This document shows, piece by piece, positions 20,016 through 27,872 of a stretch of DNA of 64,000 nt. Under the pieces are notes generated by a model. It did no database searches, was not told the origin of the DNA, and saw nothing but the letters and a program-made list of their open reading frames with translations. The stretch comes from Burkholderiales bacterium (GTDB lineage Bacteria > Pseudomonadota > Gammaproteobacteria > Burkholderiales > Burkholderiaceae_C): positions 62,001 through 126,000 of the forward strand of contig JACRAZ010000017.1 of assembly GCA_016213205.1 (NCBI GenBank), given 5' to 3'. Numbering within the stretch: the first letter of the stretch is position 1; each line of letters opens with the position of its first letter. A program made the position numbers and the translations under genes.

Positions 20016-22019
20016 ATGACCCCCCGCACCTCATCCCCACGGGCCGCCCTGGCGGCCACCGGCCTGGCGCTGCTGCTGGGCAGCACCAGCGGCCTTGCCG
20101 CGCCGAACGCGCTGCCGGGCCCCGCGTTCCCGACCATCACCAGCGGCGAAGCCCTGAAGGCGGCCTGCGACCAGCACATCGCGCGTGCCAACAAGCTGCT
20201 GCGCGCCTTGGAGGCCCGGCCGGTCGATGCGCGCTGGCTGGCCGCCTTCGATGCGTTCAACGCTGCGCTCGAAGACCTGGCGAACCCGCACCAGTTCTTG
20301 TCTGCGGTCCATCCGGACAAGGGCGTGCGCGAAGCATCGGAAGCCTGCGAGCTGCGCTGGAACGACTTCAGCTCCTCGCTGGGCCAGAACGAGAAGCTGT
20401 TCCGGGCGGCGCGCCTGGCCAAACCACGTGATGCGGTCGACCGCGAACTGCTCAAGACCACGCTCGAAGGTTTCGAGGACGCGGGCGTGGCGCTGCCGCC
20501 CCCGCAGCGCGCGCGTGCCAAGCAACTGGCAGACCGGGTTGGCGAACTCGGTGTCGAGTTCCAGCGCAACATCCGGGACGCCGGGGTGCGTGTGCCTTTC
20601 ACCGAGGCCGAGCTCAAGGGCGTGCCCGAATCCGTGTGGAAGAACGCCAAGCGCGACGACGCCGGCCGCTTGCTGCTGGGGGTGGACTACCCGACCTACT
20701 ACCCGCTGCTGCAATCGGCCGAGGCCGAAGCCTCGCGCGAGCGCATGTGGCGCGCCAAGACCAACGAGGGCGGCGAGGCGAACCTGAAGCTGCTGGCCGA
20801 AATCACCAAGCTGCGCAAGGAATACGCGGCCCTGTTCGGCGCGGGCAGCTGGGCCGAGTTCACGCTGCGCCGGCGCATGGCCGAGAGCGTGCCGCGCGCC
20901 CAGGCGTTCCTGGGCGAGGTGAAGGCGGCCGTCGAATCTCGCGAACGCACCGAGCTCGACGAGCTGCGCCGTGCCAAGGCCGAACACCTCGGGCAGCCGC
21001 TGGAGGCGACCCGTGTCAACCGTTGGGACGTGCCGTTCTACACCGAGCGCGTGCGGCGCGCCCGCTTCCAGGTGGACCAGGAGGCCTTCCGCCCCTACTT
21101 CCCGCCGCAGGAGAGCCTGCAGTTCTGCCTGCGCCTGATCGAGACGCTGATGGGCGTGCGCTACGAGCGTGTGGAGGGCGTGGCCCTCTGGCACCCCGAG
21201 GTGCAGGCCTATCGCGTGAAGGATGCGGGCACCGGCAAGCCTTTGGCCACCCTGTGGGTGGACCTGTACCCCCGCGAGGGCAAGTACAACCACGCCGCCG
21301 TGTGGAGCCTGCGAAATGGCGCCGTGGCCACGCAGCGCGTGCCGCAGGCGGCGCTGGTGGTCAACTTCGACCGCAAGGGCCTCACCCTCGACGAGCTGGA
21401 GACGCTGCTGCACGAGCTTGGCCATGCGGTGCACAACAACCTGTCGGCCACGCGCTACTCGCAACAGGCGGGCACCACCACCAAGCGCGACTTCGTCGAG
21501 GCCCCATCGCAGATGCTGGAGGACTGGGTCTACGACAAGCAGGTGCTCAGGCTGTTCGGCCAGGTGTGCCCCAGCTGCAAGCCGGTTCCCGACACGATGA
21601 TCGAGCAGGCCAAGGCTGCCAAGGACTACGGCAAGGGCATCTTCCAGAGCCGGCAGCACCTGTATGCGAGTTATGACCTGGCGCTGTACAGCGGTGAACA
21701 ACGCGACCCGATGGCGCTGTGGGCGGCGATGGAAGGTGCCACGCCGCTGGGCCACGTGCCCGGCACCATGTTCCCGGCCGGGTTTGCCCACATCGCCACC
21801 AACTACAGTGCCGGCTACTACGGCTACCTGTGGAGCCTGGTGGTCGCCACCGACATGCGCACCGCATTTGCGAAGGACCGGCTGGACCCCGCCGTCGGCC
21901 GGCGCTACCGCACGGCGGTGCTGGGCAACGGCAGCCAGCAGGCGCCGGACTTGCTGGTCAAGCAGTTCCTGGGCCGTGAATTCAGCTCGAAGGCGTTCTT
22001 CGACGACCTCAAGCGCTGA
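20016..22019 (+). CDS. M3 family metallopeptidase (oligopeptidase A/thimet-like), exported
   Basis: This is a zinc metallopeptidase of about 667 aa that cuts short peptides. The zinc motif HELGH is present (ETLLHELGHAVHNN), with the downstream glutamate in FVEAPSQMLEDW. Unlike cytoplasmic family members it has a signal peptide (ALAATGLALLLGSTSGLAA), so it probably acts in the periplasm. The start at 20016 is preferred because AGGAG is 11 bases upstream; the in-frame ATG at 20007 is only two bases from the same AGGAG. It begins 22 bases after the previous gene, so the two may be co-transcribed. Confidence 0.9.
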   Translation: MTPRTSSPRAALAATGLALLLGSTSGLAAPNALPGPAFPTITSGEALKAACDQHIARANKLLRALEARPVDARWLAAFDAFNAALEDLANPHQFLSAVHPDKGVREASEACELRWNDFSSSLGQNEKLFRAARLAKPRDAVDRELLKTTLEGFEDAGVALPPPQRARAKQLADRVGELGVEFQRNIRDAGVRVPFTEAELKGVPESVWKNAKRDDAGRLLLGVDYPTYYPLLQSAEAEASRERMWRAKTNEGGEANLKLLAEITKLRKEYAALFGAGSWAEFTLRRRMAESVPRAQAFLGEVKAAVESRERTELDELRRAKAEHLGQPLEATRVNRWDVPFYTERVRRARFQVDQEAFRPYFPPQESLQFCLRLIETLMGVRYERVEGVALWHPEVQAYRVKDAGTGKPLATLWVDLYPREGKYNHAAVWSLRNGAVATQRVPQAALVVNFDRKGLTLDELETLLHELGHAVHNNLSATRYSQQAGTTTKRDFVEAPSQMLEDWVYDKQVLRLFGQVCPSCKPVPDTMIEQAKAAKDYGKGIFQSRQHLYASYDLALYSGEQRDPMALWAAMEGATPLGHVPGTMFPAGFAHIATNYSAGYYGYLWSLVVATDMRTAFAKDRLDPAVGRRYRTAVLGNGSQQAPDLLVKQFLGREFSSKAFFDDLKR

Positions 22020-22025
22020 CCCTCG

Positions 22026-22056
22026 CCATGGCCGGCCCCCGCGGGGCCGGCCATGG
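22026..22056 (+). terminator. Perfect G/C-rich hairpin after the M3 peptidase gene
   Basis: Two 14-base arms (22026-22039 and 22043-22056) pair perfectly around a three-base loop, seven bases after the stop codon. No T-run follows, so efficient intrinsic termination is uncertain; it may instead stabilise the mRNA end. Confidence 0.5.
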
Positions 22057-22116
22057 GCCGCATCACATGGATGCTAGAGTGCCTGCCGGCACACGGGGTT
22101 CACAAGGGGGCGGCAG

Positions 22117-23697
22117 GTGCACGACGACGAAGCGCTGGCGCCCGGCCGGCTGAAGGTTCTGCTGGACATCACGAACAAATGCAACCTGCGCTGCGTGATG
22201 TGCCACTTCAGCTTCGATCGCGTGTTCTACCGGCCCGCCGAACACATGACACCGGTGCAGTTCCGGCGCATCGCCGAGGCCAGCTTCCGCCATGCGCACA
22301 CGGTGGTGCTGTCCGCGGGCAGCGAGCCGACGGTGTCGCCGCATTTCACCGAGATCCTGGCCATCGCGTCGGAGTACCCGCTGCAAGGCCTGCAGTTCCT
22401 CACCAATGGCCAGCGACTGGATGCCGAAACGATTGCCGCGGTGCTGGACAGCGCGGTCACGCAGATCGACGTGTCGATCGATGGCGCGACGGCCAAGACC
22501 TACGAGGCCATCCGCAGGGGAGGCCGCTTCGACCGCCTCGTGGCGAACCTGCGCGAGCTGCAGGCCCAGAAGCGGCGCCGCGGCCTGTCGCGGCCCCTGG
22601 TGCAGTTCAACGTGACCTTGATGCGGTCGAACCTGCACGAGCTGGAGCGCTTCGTCGACCTGGCGGAATCCTGCGGCGTGGAGCGCATCGGCGCCCGGCA
22701 TCTGATGCCCTACCAGGGCCTGGATGTGGCCCACGAAAGCCTGTCCGCCATGCCGCGCGAGGCCAACCAGGCGTTCCAGCGGTTCCTTCGCCGCATCGAG
22801 CGTTCCGACACCGTGCGCCTGATTGCGTTCCCGGACCTGTTCGACCTTGACGAAGCGCCACCGCCTGACCTTCTGGCGTGGTCCGCGCGGCAGTTGAACC
22901 GTTCGCACCTGGCGCGGCGACTGCTGGCCCGCCTCGGCGAGCCGCCGCTCGGGTACGTGGACCTGCCAGCGCCAAACCTGCCTGCCATGGGTGGCGCGGT
23001 CGAGTTCAGCGGGTGGGCTCTTGATCGCCAGGCGTTGCGCGCGGTGGTCCTGGCGGTGCGCGCAGCGCCAGCAGTCGGCGCTCGTGCATCCACGCCTTGG
23101 CGCGTGATCGAGGTCGCTGAGTTCATCAACGGCTCGCGGCCGGACGTGGCAGCGCGCTTCGGCGGCTACCCCGGCAGCAGCCGCGCCGGCTGGACCTGCG
23201 TCCTCGATGTCGAGCGGGCACTGGCCGCGTTGGGTACTCGCGAGGCCAGCGTGCATGTGTTCGCCCTCAATGCCCGGGGCTCGGTCGTCGACTTGGGTGT
23301 GCGCCAGCTGGTGGCGACCGGCCTGGCACCGGCCGATGCGGCGCCCCCGGCGCTGTGTTGCCCAAAGCCCTTCGAGAGCCTCTACATCAACGTCGATGGC
23401 CAGGTCTACCCGTATCCGGACTGCTGGCCAGACGTTCCCAGCGGCAACCTGCTGGACCACGGGCAGACATTCGAGGGCATCTGGCACGGTCCGGTGCAGA
23501 CCGCGCTGCGTTCGGCGCTGCGCGAAGGACGGCCACCCGCGATGTGCCGCACCTGTCCGAACTTCATCAACCGCCGCGTCGACGACCCTGCGTTCTTTGC
23601 CGAGCGGGCGGTCGAATCCATCTACCCGGCCATCGTCGACCGAGGTGAAACCCGACGGCGGCTACAGCACCTCGGAGGCGAAGTCGGCCAGCCGTGA
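22117..23697 (+). CDS. Radical SAM/SPASM-like protein with inserted beta-sandwich-like domain
   Basis: This is a 526 aa protein beginning at GTG. The radical SAM cysteines are C22, C26 and C29 (NKCNLRCVMCHF). The core barrel runs to about residue 235. Residues about 285-405 form a separate unit (opening VEFSGWALD, later NGSRPDVAARFGGYPGSSRAGW) that resembles the 'GWALD/RPDV' modules seen in glycosyltransferase- and sulfotransferase-linked proteins. After it come cysteines at 414/415, 436, 477 and 480, like a SPASM auxiliary cluster region. Substrate unknown; the insert may recognise sugar or a cell-surface partner. No peptide precursor gene is evident beside it. Its last 36 bases overlap phoH head to head. 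Confidence 0.75.
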   Translation: MHDDEALAPGRLKVLLDITNKCNLRCVMCHFSFDRVFYRPAEHMTPVQFRRIAEASFRHAHTVVLSAGSEPTVSPHFTEILAIASEYPLQGLQFLTNGQRLDAETIAAVLDSAVTQIDVSIDGATAKTYEAIRRGGRFDRLVANLRELQAQKRRRGLSRPLVQFNVTLMRSNLHELERFVDLAESCGVERIGARHLMPYQGLDVAHESLSAMPREANQAFQRFLRRIERSDTVRLIAFPDLFDLDEAPPPDLLAWSARQLNRSHLARRLLARLGEPPLGYVDLPAPNLPAMGGAVEFSGWALDRQALRAVVLAVRAAPAVGARASTPWRVIEVAEFINGSRPDVAARFGGYPGSSRAGWTCVLDVERALAALGTREASVHVFALNARGSVVDLGVRQLVATGLAPADAAPPALCCPKPFESLYINVDGQVYPYPDCWPDVPSGNLLDHGQTFEGIWHGPVQTALRSALREGRPPAMCRTCPNFINRRVDDPAFFAERAVESIYPAIVDRGETRRRLQHLGGEVGQP

Positions 23698-25326
23698 GCG
23701 CTCGCCGCGCGCCAGCATCACGTGGCCCGAATGGGGCCAGCCCTTGAAACGGTCCACCGCGTAGGTGAGCCCCGAGGAGCCTTCGGTGAGGTAGGGCGTG
23801 TCGATCTGCGCCAGGTTGCCCAGACAGACGATCTTGGTGCCCGGGCCGGCACGCGTGATCAGCGTCTTCATCTGCTTGGGCGTGAGGTTCTGCGCCTCAT
23901 CGATGAGCACGAACTTGTTCAGGAAGGTGCGCCCGCGCATGAAGTTCAGGCTCTTGATCTTGATCTTGCTGCGCACCAGGTCCTGGGTGGCGGCACGGCC
24001 CCATTCGCCGGCGGAGCCGTCGCCGCGGGCCAGCACCTCGAGGTTGTCGTCCAGCGCGCCCATCCACGGGCCCATCTTCTCTTCCTCGGTGCCGGGCAGG
24101 AAGCCGATGTCCTCGCCCACCGGCACCGTGACCCGGGTGACGATGATCTCGGTGTAGCGGCGGTCGTCCAGCACCTGGCTCAGGCCCGAGGCCAGCGTCA
24201 TCAGGGTCTTGCCGGTGCCGGCAGTGCCGGTGAGCGACACGAAGTCGCACTCCGGGTCCATCAGCAGGTTCAGGGCGAAGTTCTGCTCGCGGTTGCGTGC
24301 CGAAACGCCCCAGACCGAGTTCTTCGCGCTGCTGTAGTCCTTCAAGGTCTTGAGCACCGCGGTCTTGCCGGTGATCTCGGTCACCCGGGCATACAGGGCC
24401 GCCGCGCCCGGCGACTCCAGGTAGACGAACTGATTGACCATCAGCGCCGGCACCATCGGCCCGCTGATGCGGTAGAAGGTCTGGCCACCTTGCTGCCAGC
24501 TCTCCATGGTCTTGCCGTGGCGCTCCCAGAAGTCGCCGGGCAGCTGCAGCACGCCGGTGTACAGCAGGTCGCCGTCTTCGAGGACCTTGTCGTTGAAATA
24601 GTCCTCCGCGGCCAGGCCCAGCGCGCGGGCCTTCACCCGCATGTTGATGTCCTTGGAGACCAGCACCACCTCGCGGCCAGCGTGCTGCTCACGCAGCGAC
24701 TGCACCACGCCCAGGATCTGGTTGTCGGCCTTGCCCTGCGGCAGGCCGTCCGGCAGCTTGATGTTGAGCAGCGTGGTCTGGAAGAACAGCTTGCCGCCGG
24801 CGTCCTTGTGGCCGGTCTTGGCCAGCGGGATGCCGTTCTTCGGGTCGAAGCTGGCATCGGTGGCCAGGGCGTCGAGCTCTCGACTGGCCTGGCGGGCGTT
24901 GCGCGCCACTTCGCTCATGCCCTTCTTGTGCCCGTCGAGCTCCTCCAGCGTGATCATCGGCAGGAAGATGTCGTGTTCCTCGAAGCGGAACAGGCTCATC
25001 GGGTCGTGCATCAGCACGTTGGTGTCGAGCACGAACAGCTTGGGCGGCCCCTCGGCGCGCGGCTTGCGCGCGCGGGGCCGGGGCTCCGCGGCCCGGCTGG
25101 CCGCCTTGACGGGCATCGCAGAGCTCACCGGCGGCGCCTTGGGCGCGGCCTTCACCGGCGCTGCCACGGTGGCCGATTCGTCGTACAGGTTCAGCGTCGC
25201 GGTCGCGGGCTCGGCCGCGGCGGCGGGTTTCAGGCTTTTCTTGTCGGTGCGGGGCGCGGCCTGCGCTTCGAAGTCGGTGGGGGTCAGCAATGCGGCTTTG
25301 GTGGCAGGCGGCTTCGGCAGTGGCAT
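23662..25326 (-). CDS. phoH: PhoH family protein with N-terminal PIN domain
   Basis: This is a PhoH2-type fusion of a PIN ribonuclease domain and an RNA-helicase-like ATPase, 554 aa. An Ala/Pro/Lys-rich tail of about 100 residues precedes the PIN domain, with its acidic residue in LFVLDTNVLMHDP. The ATPase P-loop is GTAGTGKT and the Walker B region is VLIDEAQNLTPKQ. Family members are linked to RNA processing or toxin-like unwinding and cutting of RNA. I prefer the ATG at 25326 (MPLPKPP); a TTG ten codons upstream would fall in the terminator's T-run. The leader upstream is unusual and may control this gene. Confidence 0.9.
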   Translation of the reverse strand: MPLPKPPATKAALLTPTDFEAQAAPRTDKKSLKPAAAAEPATATLNLYDESATVAAPVKAAPKAPPVSSAMPVKAASRAAEPRPRARKPRAEGPPKLFVLDTNVLMHDPMSLFRFEEHDIFLPMITLEELDGHKKGMSEVARNARQASRELDALATDASFDPKNGIPLAKTGHKDAGGKLFFQTTLLNIKLPDGLPQGKADNQILGVVQSLREQHAGREVVLVSKDINMRVKARALGLAAEDYFNDKVLEDGDLLYTGVLQLPGDFWERHGKTMESWQQGGQTFYRISGPMVPALMVNQFVYLESPGAAALYARVTEITGKTAVLKTLKDYSSAKNSVWGVSARNREQNFALNLLMDPECDFVSLTGTAGTGKTLMTLASGLSQVLDDRRYTEIIVTRVTVPVGEDIGFLPGTEEEKMGPWMGALDDNLEVLARGDGSAGEWGRAATQDLVRSKIKIKSLNFMRGRTFLNKFVLIDEAQNLTPKQMKTLITRAGPGTKIVCLGNLAQIDTPYLTEGSSGLTYAVDRFKGWPHSGHVMLARGERSRLADFASEVL

Positions 25327-25350
25327 GGACTCGTTGGCGGCAGATGAGAC

Positions 25351-25386
25351 AAACAAAAAAGCCGCACAGTCGTCTGTGCGGCTTTT
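25351..25386 (-). terminator. Strong intrinsic terminator in the phoH leader
   Basis: Thirteen-base perfect arms (25374-25386 and 25357-25369) enclose a four-base loop. On the minus strand the stem is followed by TTTTTTGTTTG, a classic intrinsic terminator. The arms carry A4/T4 ends, so the structure is also stable on the plus strand. It sits only 25-30 bases before the phoH ATG, so it either ends bcp transcription or a short leader transcript, or acts as an attenuator. Confidence 0.85.
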
Positions 25387-25392
25387 GGTCCT

Positions 25393-25425
25393 TCAGGTGA
25401 AACGCGTCGGGCGACTCACAAGCAT
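25393..25425 (-). CDS. Possible 10-codon leader peptide upstream of phoH
   Basis: The frame encodes MLVSRPTRFT. Its ATG lies six bases after a CATAAT -10 element, so it would be translated from the very 5' end of the transcript. The stop codon is six bases before the terminator stem. The peptide has no run of one amino acid, which classical amino-acid attenuators show. It could be a leader peptide, or the region could be a small RNA. The evidence is layout only. Confidence 0.35.
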   Translation of the reverse strand: MLVSRPTRFT

Positions 25426-25431
25426 GGATTG

Positions 25432-25459
25432 ATTATGCACAAGTGGCGCAGCCTGTCTG
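25432..25459 (-). promoter_or_regulatory. Putative sigma-70 promoter of the phoH leader
   Basis: On the minus strand CAGACA (25459-25454, four of six matches to TTGACA) and CATAAT (25437-25432) are separated by 16 bases. A transcript from here to the terminator would be about 75 bases. Confidence 0.5.
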
Positions 25460-25501
25460 TGGCTTTCCCGTGACGGAAGCACCAGGGCGCGCCGGCAGCA
25501 T

Positions 25502-25978
25502 TCAGGCGGCCTTCTTGAGGTCCTTGACGGCCTTCAGCACCTCGTCCACGTGGCCTGCCACCTTGATGCCGCGCCACTCGGAGCGCAGCACGCCGCTGCC
25601 GTCGATCAGGAAGGTGCTGCGCTCGATGCCCTTGACCTTCTTGCCGTACATGATCTTGTTCTTGACCACGCCGAACATGTGGCAGAGCTTCTCCTCGGTG
25701 TCGGCGATCAGCTCGAACGGCAGTTCGAGGTTCTGACGGAACTTCTCGTGCGAGGCCATGTTGTCGCGCGAGACGCCGAACACCACGGCGCCGGCCTTGA
25801 GGAAGTCTTTGTGCTTGTCGCGAAACTGCATCGCCTCCGTGGTGCAGCCAGGGGTGTGGTCCTTCGGGTAGAAATACAACACCACCGAATGGCCGGCAAA
25901 CGCGTGCGGCGTGAACTTCACGCCGCTGGTGGCTTGCGCTTCGAAGTCGGGCAGGGCTTTGTTGAGGACAGGCGTCAT
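25502..25978 (-). CDS. bcp: Peroxiredoxin, BCP/PrxQ family
   Basis: This is a thiol peroxidase reducing hydrogen peroxide and organic peroxides, 158 aa. The peroxidatic cysteine is C45 in the motif TPGCTTEA. The resolving cysteine that E. coli BCP has five residues later is a methionine (M50) here. Another cysteine, C99, could serve instead, or the enzyme may work as a one-cysteine type with an outside thiol. A TATAAT -10 lies about 75 bases upstream. The strong terminator at 25351-25386 lies downstream. Confidence 0.93.
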   Translation of the reverse strand: MTPVLNKALPDFEAQATSGVKFTPHAFAGHSVVLYFYPKDHTPGCTTEAMQFRDKHKDFLKAGAVVFGVSRDNMASHEKFRQNLELPFELIADTEEKLCHMFGVVKNKIMYGKKVKGIERSTFLIDGSGVLRSEWRGIKVAGHVDEVLKAVKDLKKAA

Positions 25979-26050
25979 GAGCGGGTGGGGTGGTCAGACG
26001 TGGTGCCCCTTCAGGGCGGCGGGCAGGCTGCCCAGGGGGCGTAGCCTGCG

Positions 26051-26056
26051 ATTATA
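26051..26056 (-). promoter_or_regulatory. Putative -10 element of bcp
   Basis: On the minus strand this is a perfect TATAAT in an AT-rich patch, placing the transcript start near 26044 and giving a leader of about 66 bases before the bcp ATG. No clear -35 hexamer is visible at 16-18 bases. Confidence 0.45.
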
Positions 26057-26103
26057 AAGTTCAGCTCTGCAAGTTCCGGGCGGCCGCAAAGGCAGGGTAT
26101 CCA

Positions 26104-26484
26104 TCAGGCCGCGGGCTGGAGCAACAAGGCGGCCACCACGGTGCGGCCCTCGGCGACCAGCACGTTGTAGGTGCGGCAGGCTGCCGCGGTGTCCATGGTC
26201 TCGACCCCGATGCGGCGCTCGATCAGCGCGCGCGTGAGGGCCGGCGACACGAATTGCAGGCGCTGGCCACTGCCGAAAATCACCAGCTCCGGCCCCAGCG
26301 CGAGGATGGCCTCGAAGTGCGCCGCGCTCAGCTCCTGCGGTTCTGCGGGGGGCCACTCGAGCACGGTGCCCACCCAGGGCACCAGCACGCTGCGCTCGAA
26401 GCGGGTGGTGCCCACCCACAGCTCGCCAGGCGCATGGCGCGTGATGACATTGGTGCCGGCAAGGTGGTCTGGATGGAATTTCAC
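26104..26484 (-). CDS. Mth938-like domain protein (DUF498)
   Basis: This is a small 126 aa protein of the Mth938-like fold, found across bacteria and as an assembly factor of mitochondrial complex I in eukaryotes; the bacterial role is unknown. The characteristic segment ELVIFGSGQRLQF is present. The start is taken as GTG at 26484, giving the usual opening (VKFHPDHLAGTNVITRH). An ATG at 26562 is in frame but lies upstream of the TATAAT at 26544-26539, so it would not be in the transcript. It is divergent from alaA. Confidence 0.8.
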   Translation of the reverse strand: MKFHPDHLAGTNVITRHAPGELWVGTTRFERSVLVPWVGTVLEWPPAEPQELSAAHFEAILALGPELVIFGSGQRLQFVSPALTRALIERRIGVETMDTAAACRTYNVLVAEGRTVVAALLLQPAA

Positions 26485-26538
26485 GTAGGAGGACTCGCAG
26501 GGGTGACCGGGGACGAGGCCGTCGTTGCACCAGATAAA

Positions 26539-26544
26539 ATTATA
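26539..26544 (-). promoter_or_regulatory. Putative -10 in the alaA/Mth938 divergent region
   Basis: A perfect TATAAT on the minus strand lies in an AT-rich patch that stands out from the GC-rich surroundings. On the plus strand the same patch offers TAAAAT (26535-26540) for alaA. No convincing -35 is seen on either strand. The position supports the GTG start of the Mth938-like gene. Confidence 0.45.
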
Positions 26545-26628
26545 GTTTTTGCGCCGCACCATGCGCCCGCCTGGGGCCATGCGCCGACACCGGTCGGCGC
26601 CGCTGGTGCATGCCAGGAGTCCCTCGCC

Positions 26629-27855
26629 TTGAAGCCGATCACCAAGTCCAGCAAGCTCGCCAGCGTCTGCTACGACATCCGTGGCCCCGTGCTCGACAAG
26701 GCGCGGCAGATGGAGGACGAAGGCCAGAAGATCATCAAGCTGAACATCGGCAACATCGCCGCGTTCGGCCTGGAGCCGCCCGACGAGATCGTGCAGGACA
26801 TGATCCGCAACCTGCCGCATGCGGCCGGCTACACCGACAGCAAGGGCCTGTTCGCGCCGCGCAAGTCGGTGGTGCACTACTCGCAGGAGAAGCGCATCGC
26901 TGGCGTCACGGTGGACGACGTGTACCTGGGCAACGGCGCTTCCGAGCTCATCACGATGAGCCTGAATGCGCTGCTGGACAACGGCGACGAGATCCTGGTG
27001 CCCGCACCCGACTACCCGCTGTGGACAGCCTCGGTGTCCCTGTCGGGCGGGCGCCCGGTGCACTACCTGTGCGACGAGCAGTCCGACTGGCTGCCCGACC
27101 TGGACGACATCCGGCGCAAGATCACGCCCAACACGCGCGGCATCGTCGTCATCAACCCGAACAATCCCACCGGCGCGCTGTATCCGGACAGCCTGCTGCG
27201 CGAGATCGTCGAGATCGCGCGCCAGCACAAGCTGATCGTGTTTGCCGACGAGATCTACGACAAGACGCTCTACGACGGCAACACACACACCAGCATCGCC
27301 TCGCTGGCCGACGACGTGCTGTTCCTCACCTTCAACGGCCTGTCGAAGAACTACCGCTCCTGCGGCTACCGGGCCGGCTGGCTGATCGTCTCGGGCGACA
27401 AGCGTGATGCGCGCGACTACATCGAGGGCCTGAACATGCTCTCGTCGATGCGCCTGTGCTCCAACACGCCGGGCCAGCTCGCGATCCAGACGGCGCTGGG
27501 CGGCTACCAGAGCATCAAGGACCTGGTGGCGCCAGGTGGGCGCCTGGGCCGGCAGCGCGACCTGGCCTACCAGCTGCTCACGCAGATCCCGGGCGTGAGC
27601 GTGGTCAAGCCCAAGGGAGCGCTGTACATGTTTCCGCGGCTGGACCCGAAGATGTACCCCATCGCCGACGACCAGCAGTTCGCCTACGAGCTGCTGGACG
27701 CCGAGAAGGTGCTGATCGTGCAGGGCACCGGCTTCAACTGGCCGAGCCCGGACCACTTCAGGCTCGTGTTCCTGCCCAATTCCGACGACCTCACGGAGGC
27801 CGTCGGCCGCATCGAACGATTCCTGGCGCACTACCGCAAGCGCCATTCGCAGTGA
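26629..27855 (+). CDS. alaA: Alanine transaminase AlaA (glutamate--pyruvate aminotransferase)
   Basis: This PLP-dependent class I/II aminotransferase makes alanine from pyruvate and glutamate. Similarity to E. coli AlaA is extensive, for example KSSKLASVCYDIRGP near the N-terminus, INPNNPTGALY and the carboxy part. The PLP-binding lysine is K240 (GLSKNYR). I take TTG at 26629 as start because AGGAG (26615-26619) is nine bases upstream and the first residues then align with E. coli; no in-frame ATG fits. The protein is 408 aa. hom begins 17 bases after its stop, so alaA probably heads the amino-acid run. Confidence 0.93.
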   Translation: MKPITKSSKLASVCYDIRGPVLDKARQMEDEGQKIIKLNIGNIAAFGLEPPDEIVQDMIRNLPHAAGYTDSKGLFAPRKSVVHYSQEKRIAGVTVDDVYLGNGASELITMSLNALLDNGDEILVPAPDYPLWTASVSLSGGRPVHYLCDEQSDWLPDLDDIRRKITPNTRGIVVINPNNPTGALYPDSLLREIVEIARQHKLIVFADEIYDKTLYDGNTHTSIASLADDVLFLTFNGLSKNYRSCGYRAGWLIVSGDKRDARDYIEGLNMLSSMRLCSNTPGQLAIQTALGGYQSIKDLVAPGGRLGRQRDLAYQLLTQIPGVSVVKPKGALYMFPRLDPKMYPIADDQQFAYELLDAEKVLIVQGTGFNWPSPDHFRLVFLPNSDDLTEAVGRIERFLAHYRKRHSQ

Positions 27856-27872
27856 GTGAGAAAGAGAACCCC

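Noticed and set aside
17387..20650. Open frame of 1087 codons on the minus strand across prpE
   Set aside because: It lies antisense to prpE and into the M3 peptidase; no recognisable domain, and its composition is that of a shadow frame.
22053..22850. Plus-strand open frame overlapping the start of the radical SAM gene
   Set aside because: It is out of frame with the radical SAM cysteine motif and has shadow-frame composition; the GTG frame at 22117 carries all motifs.
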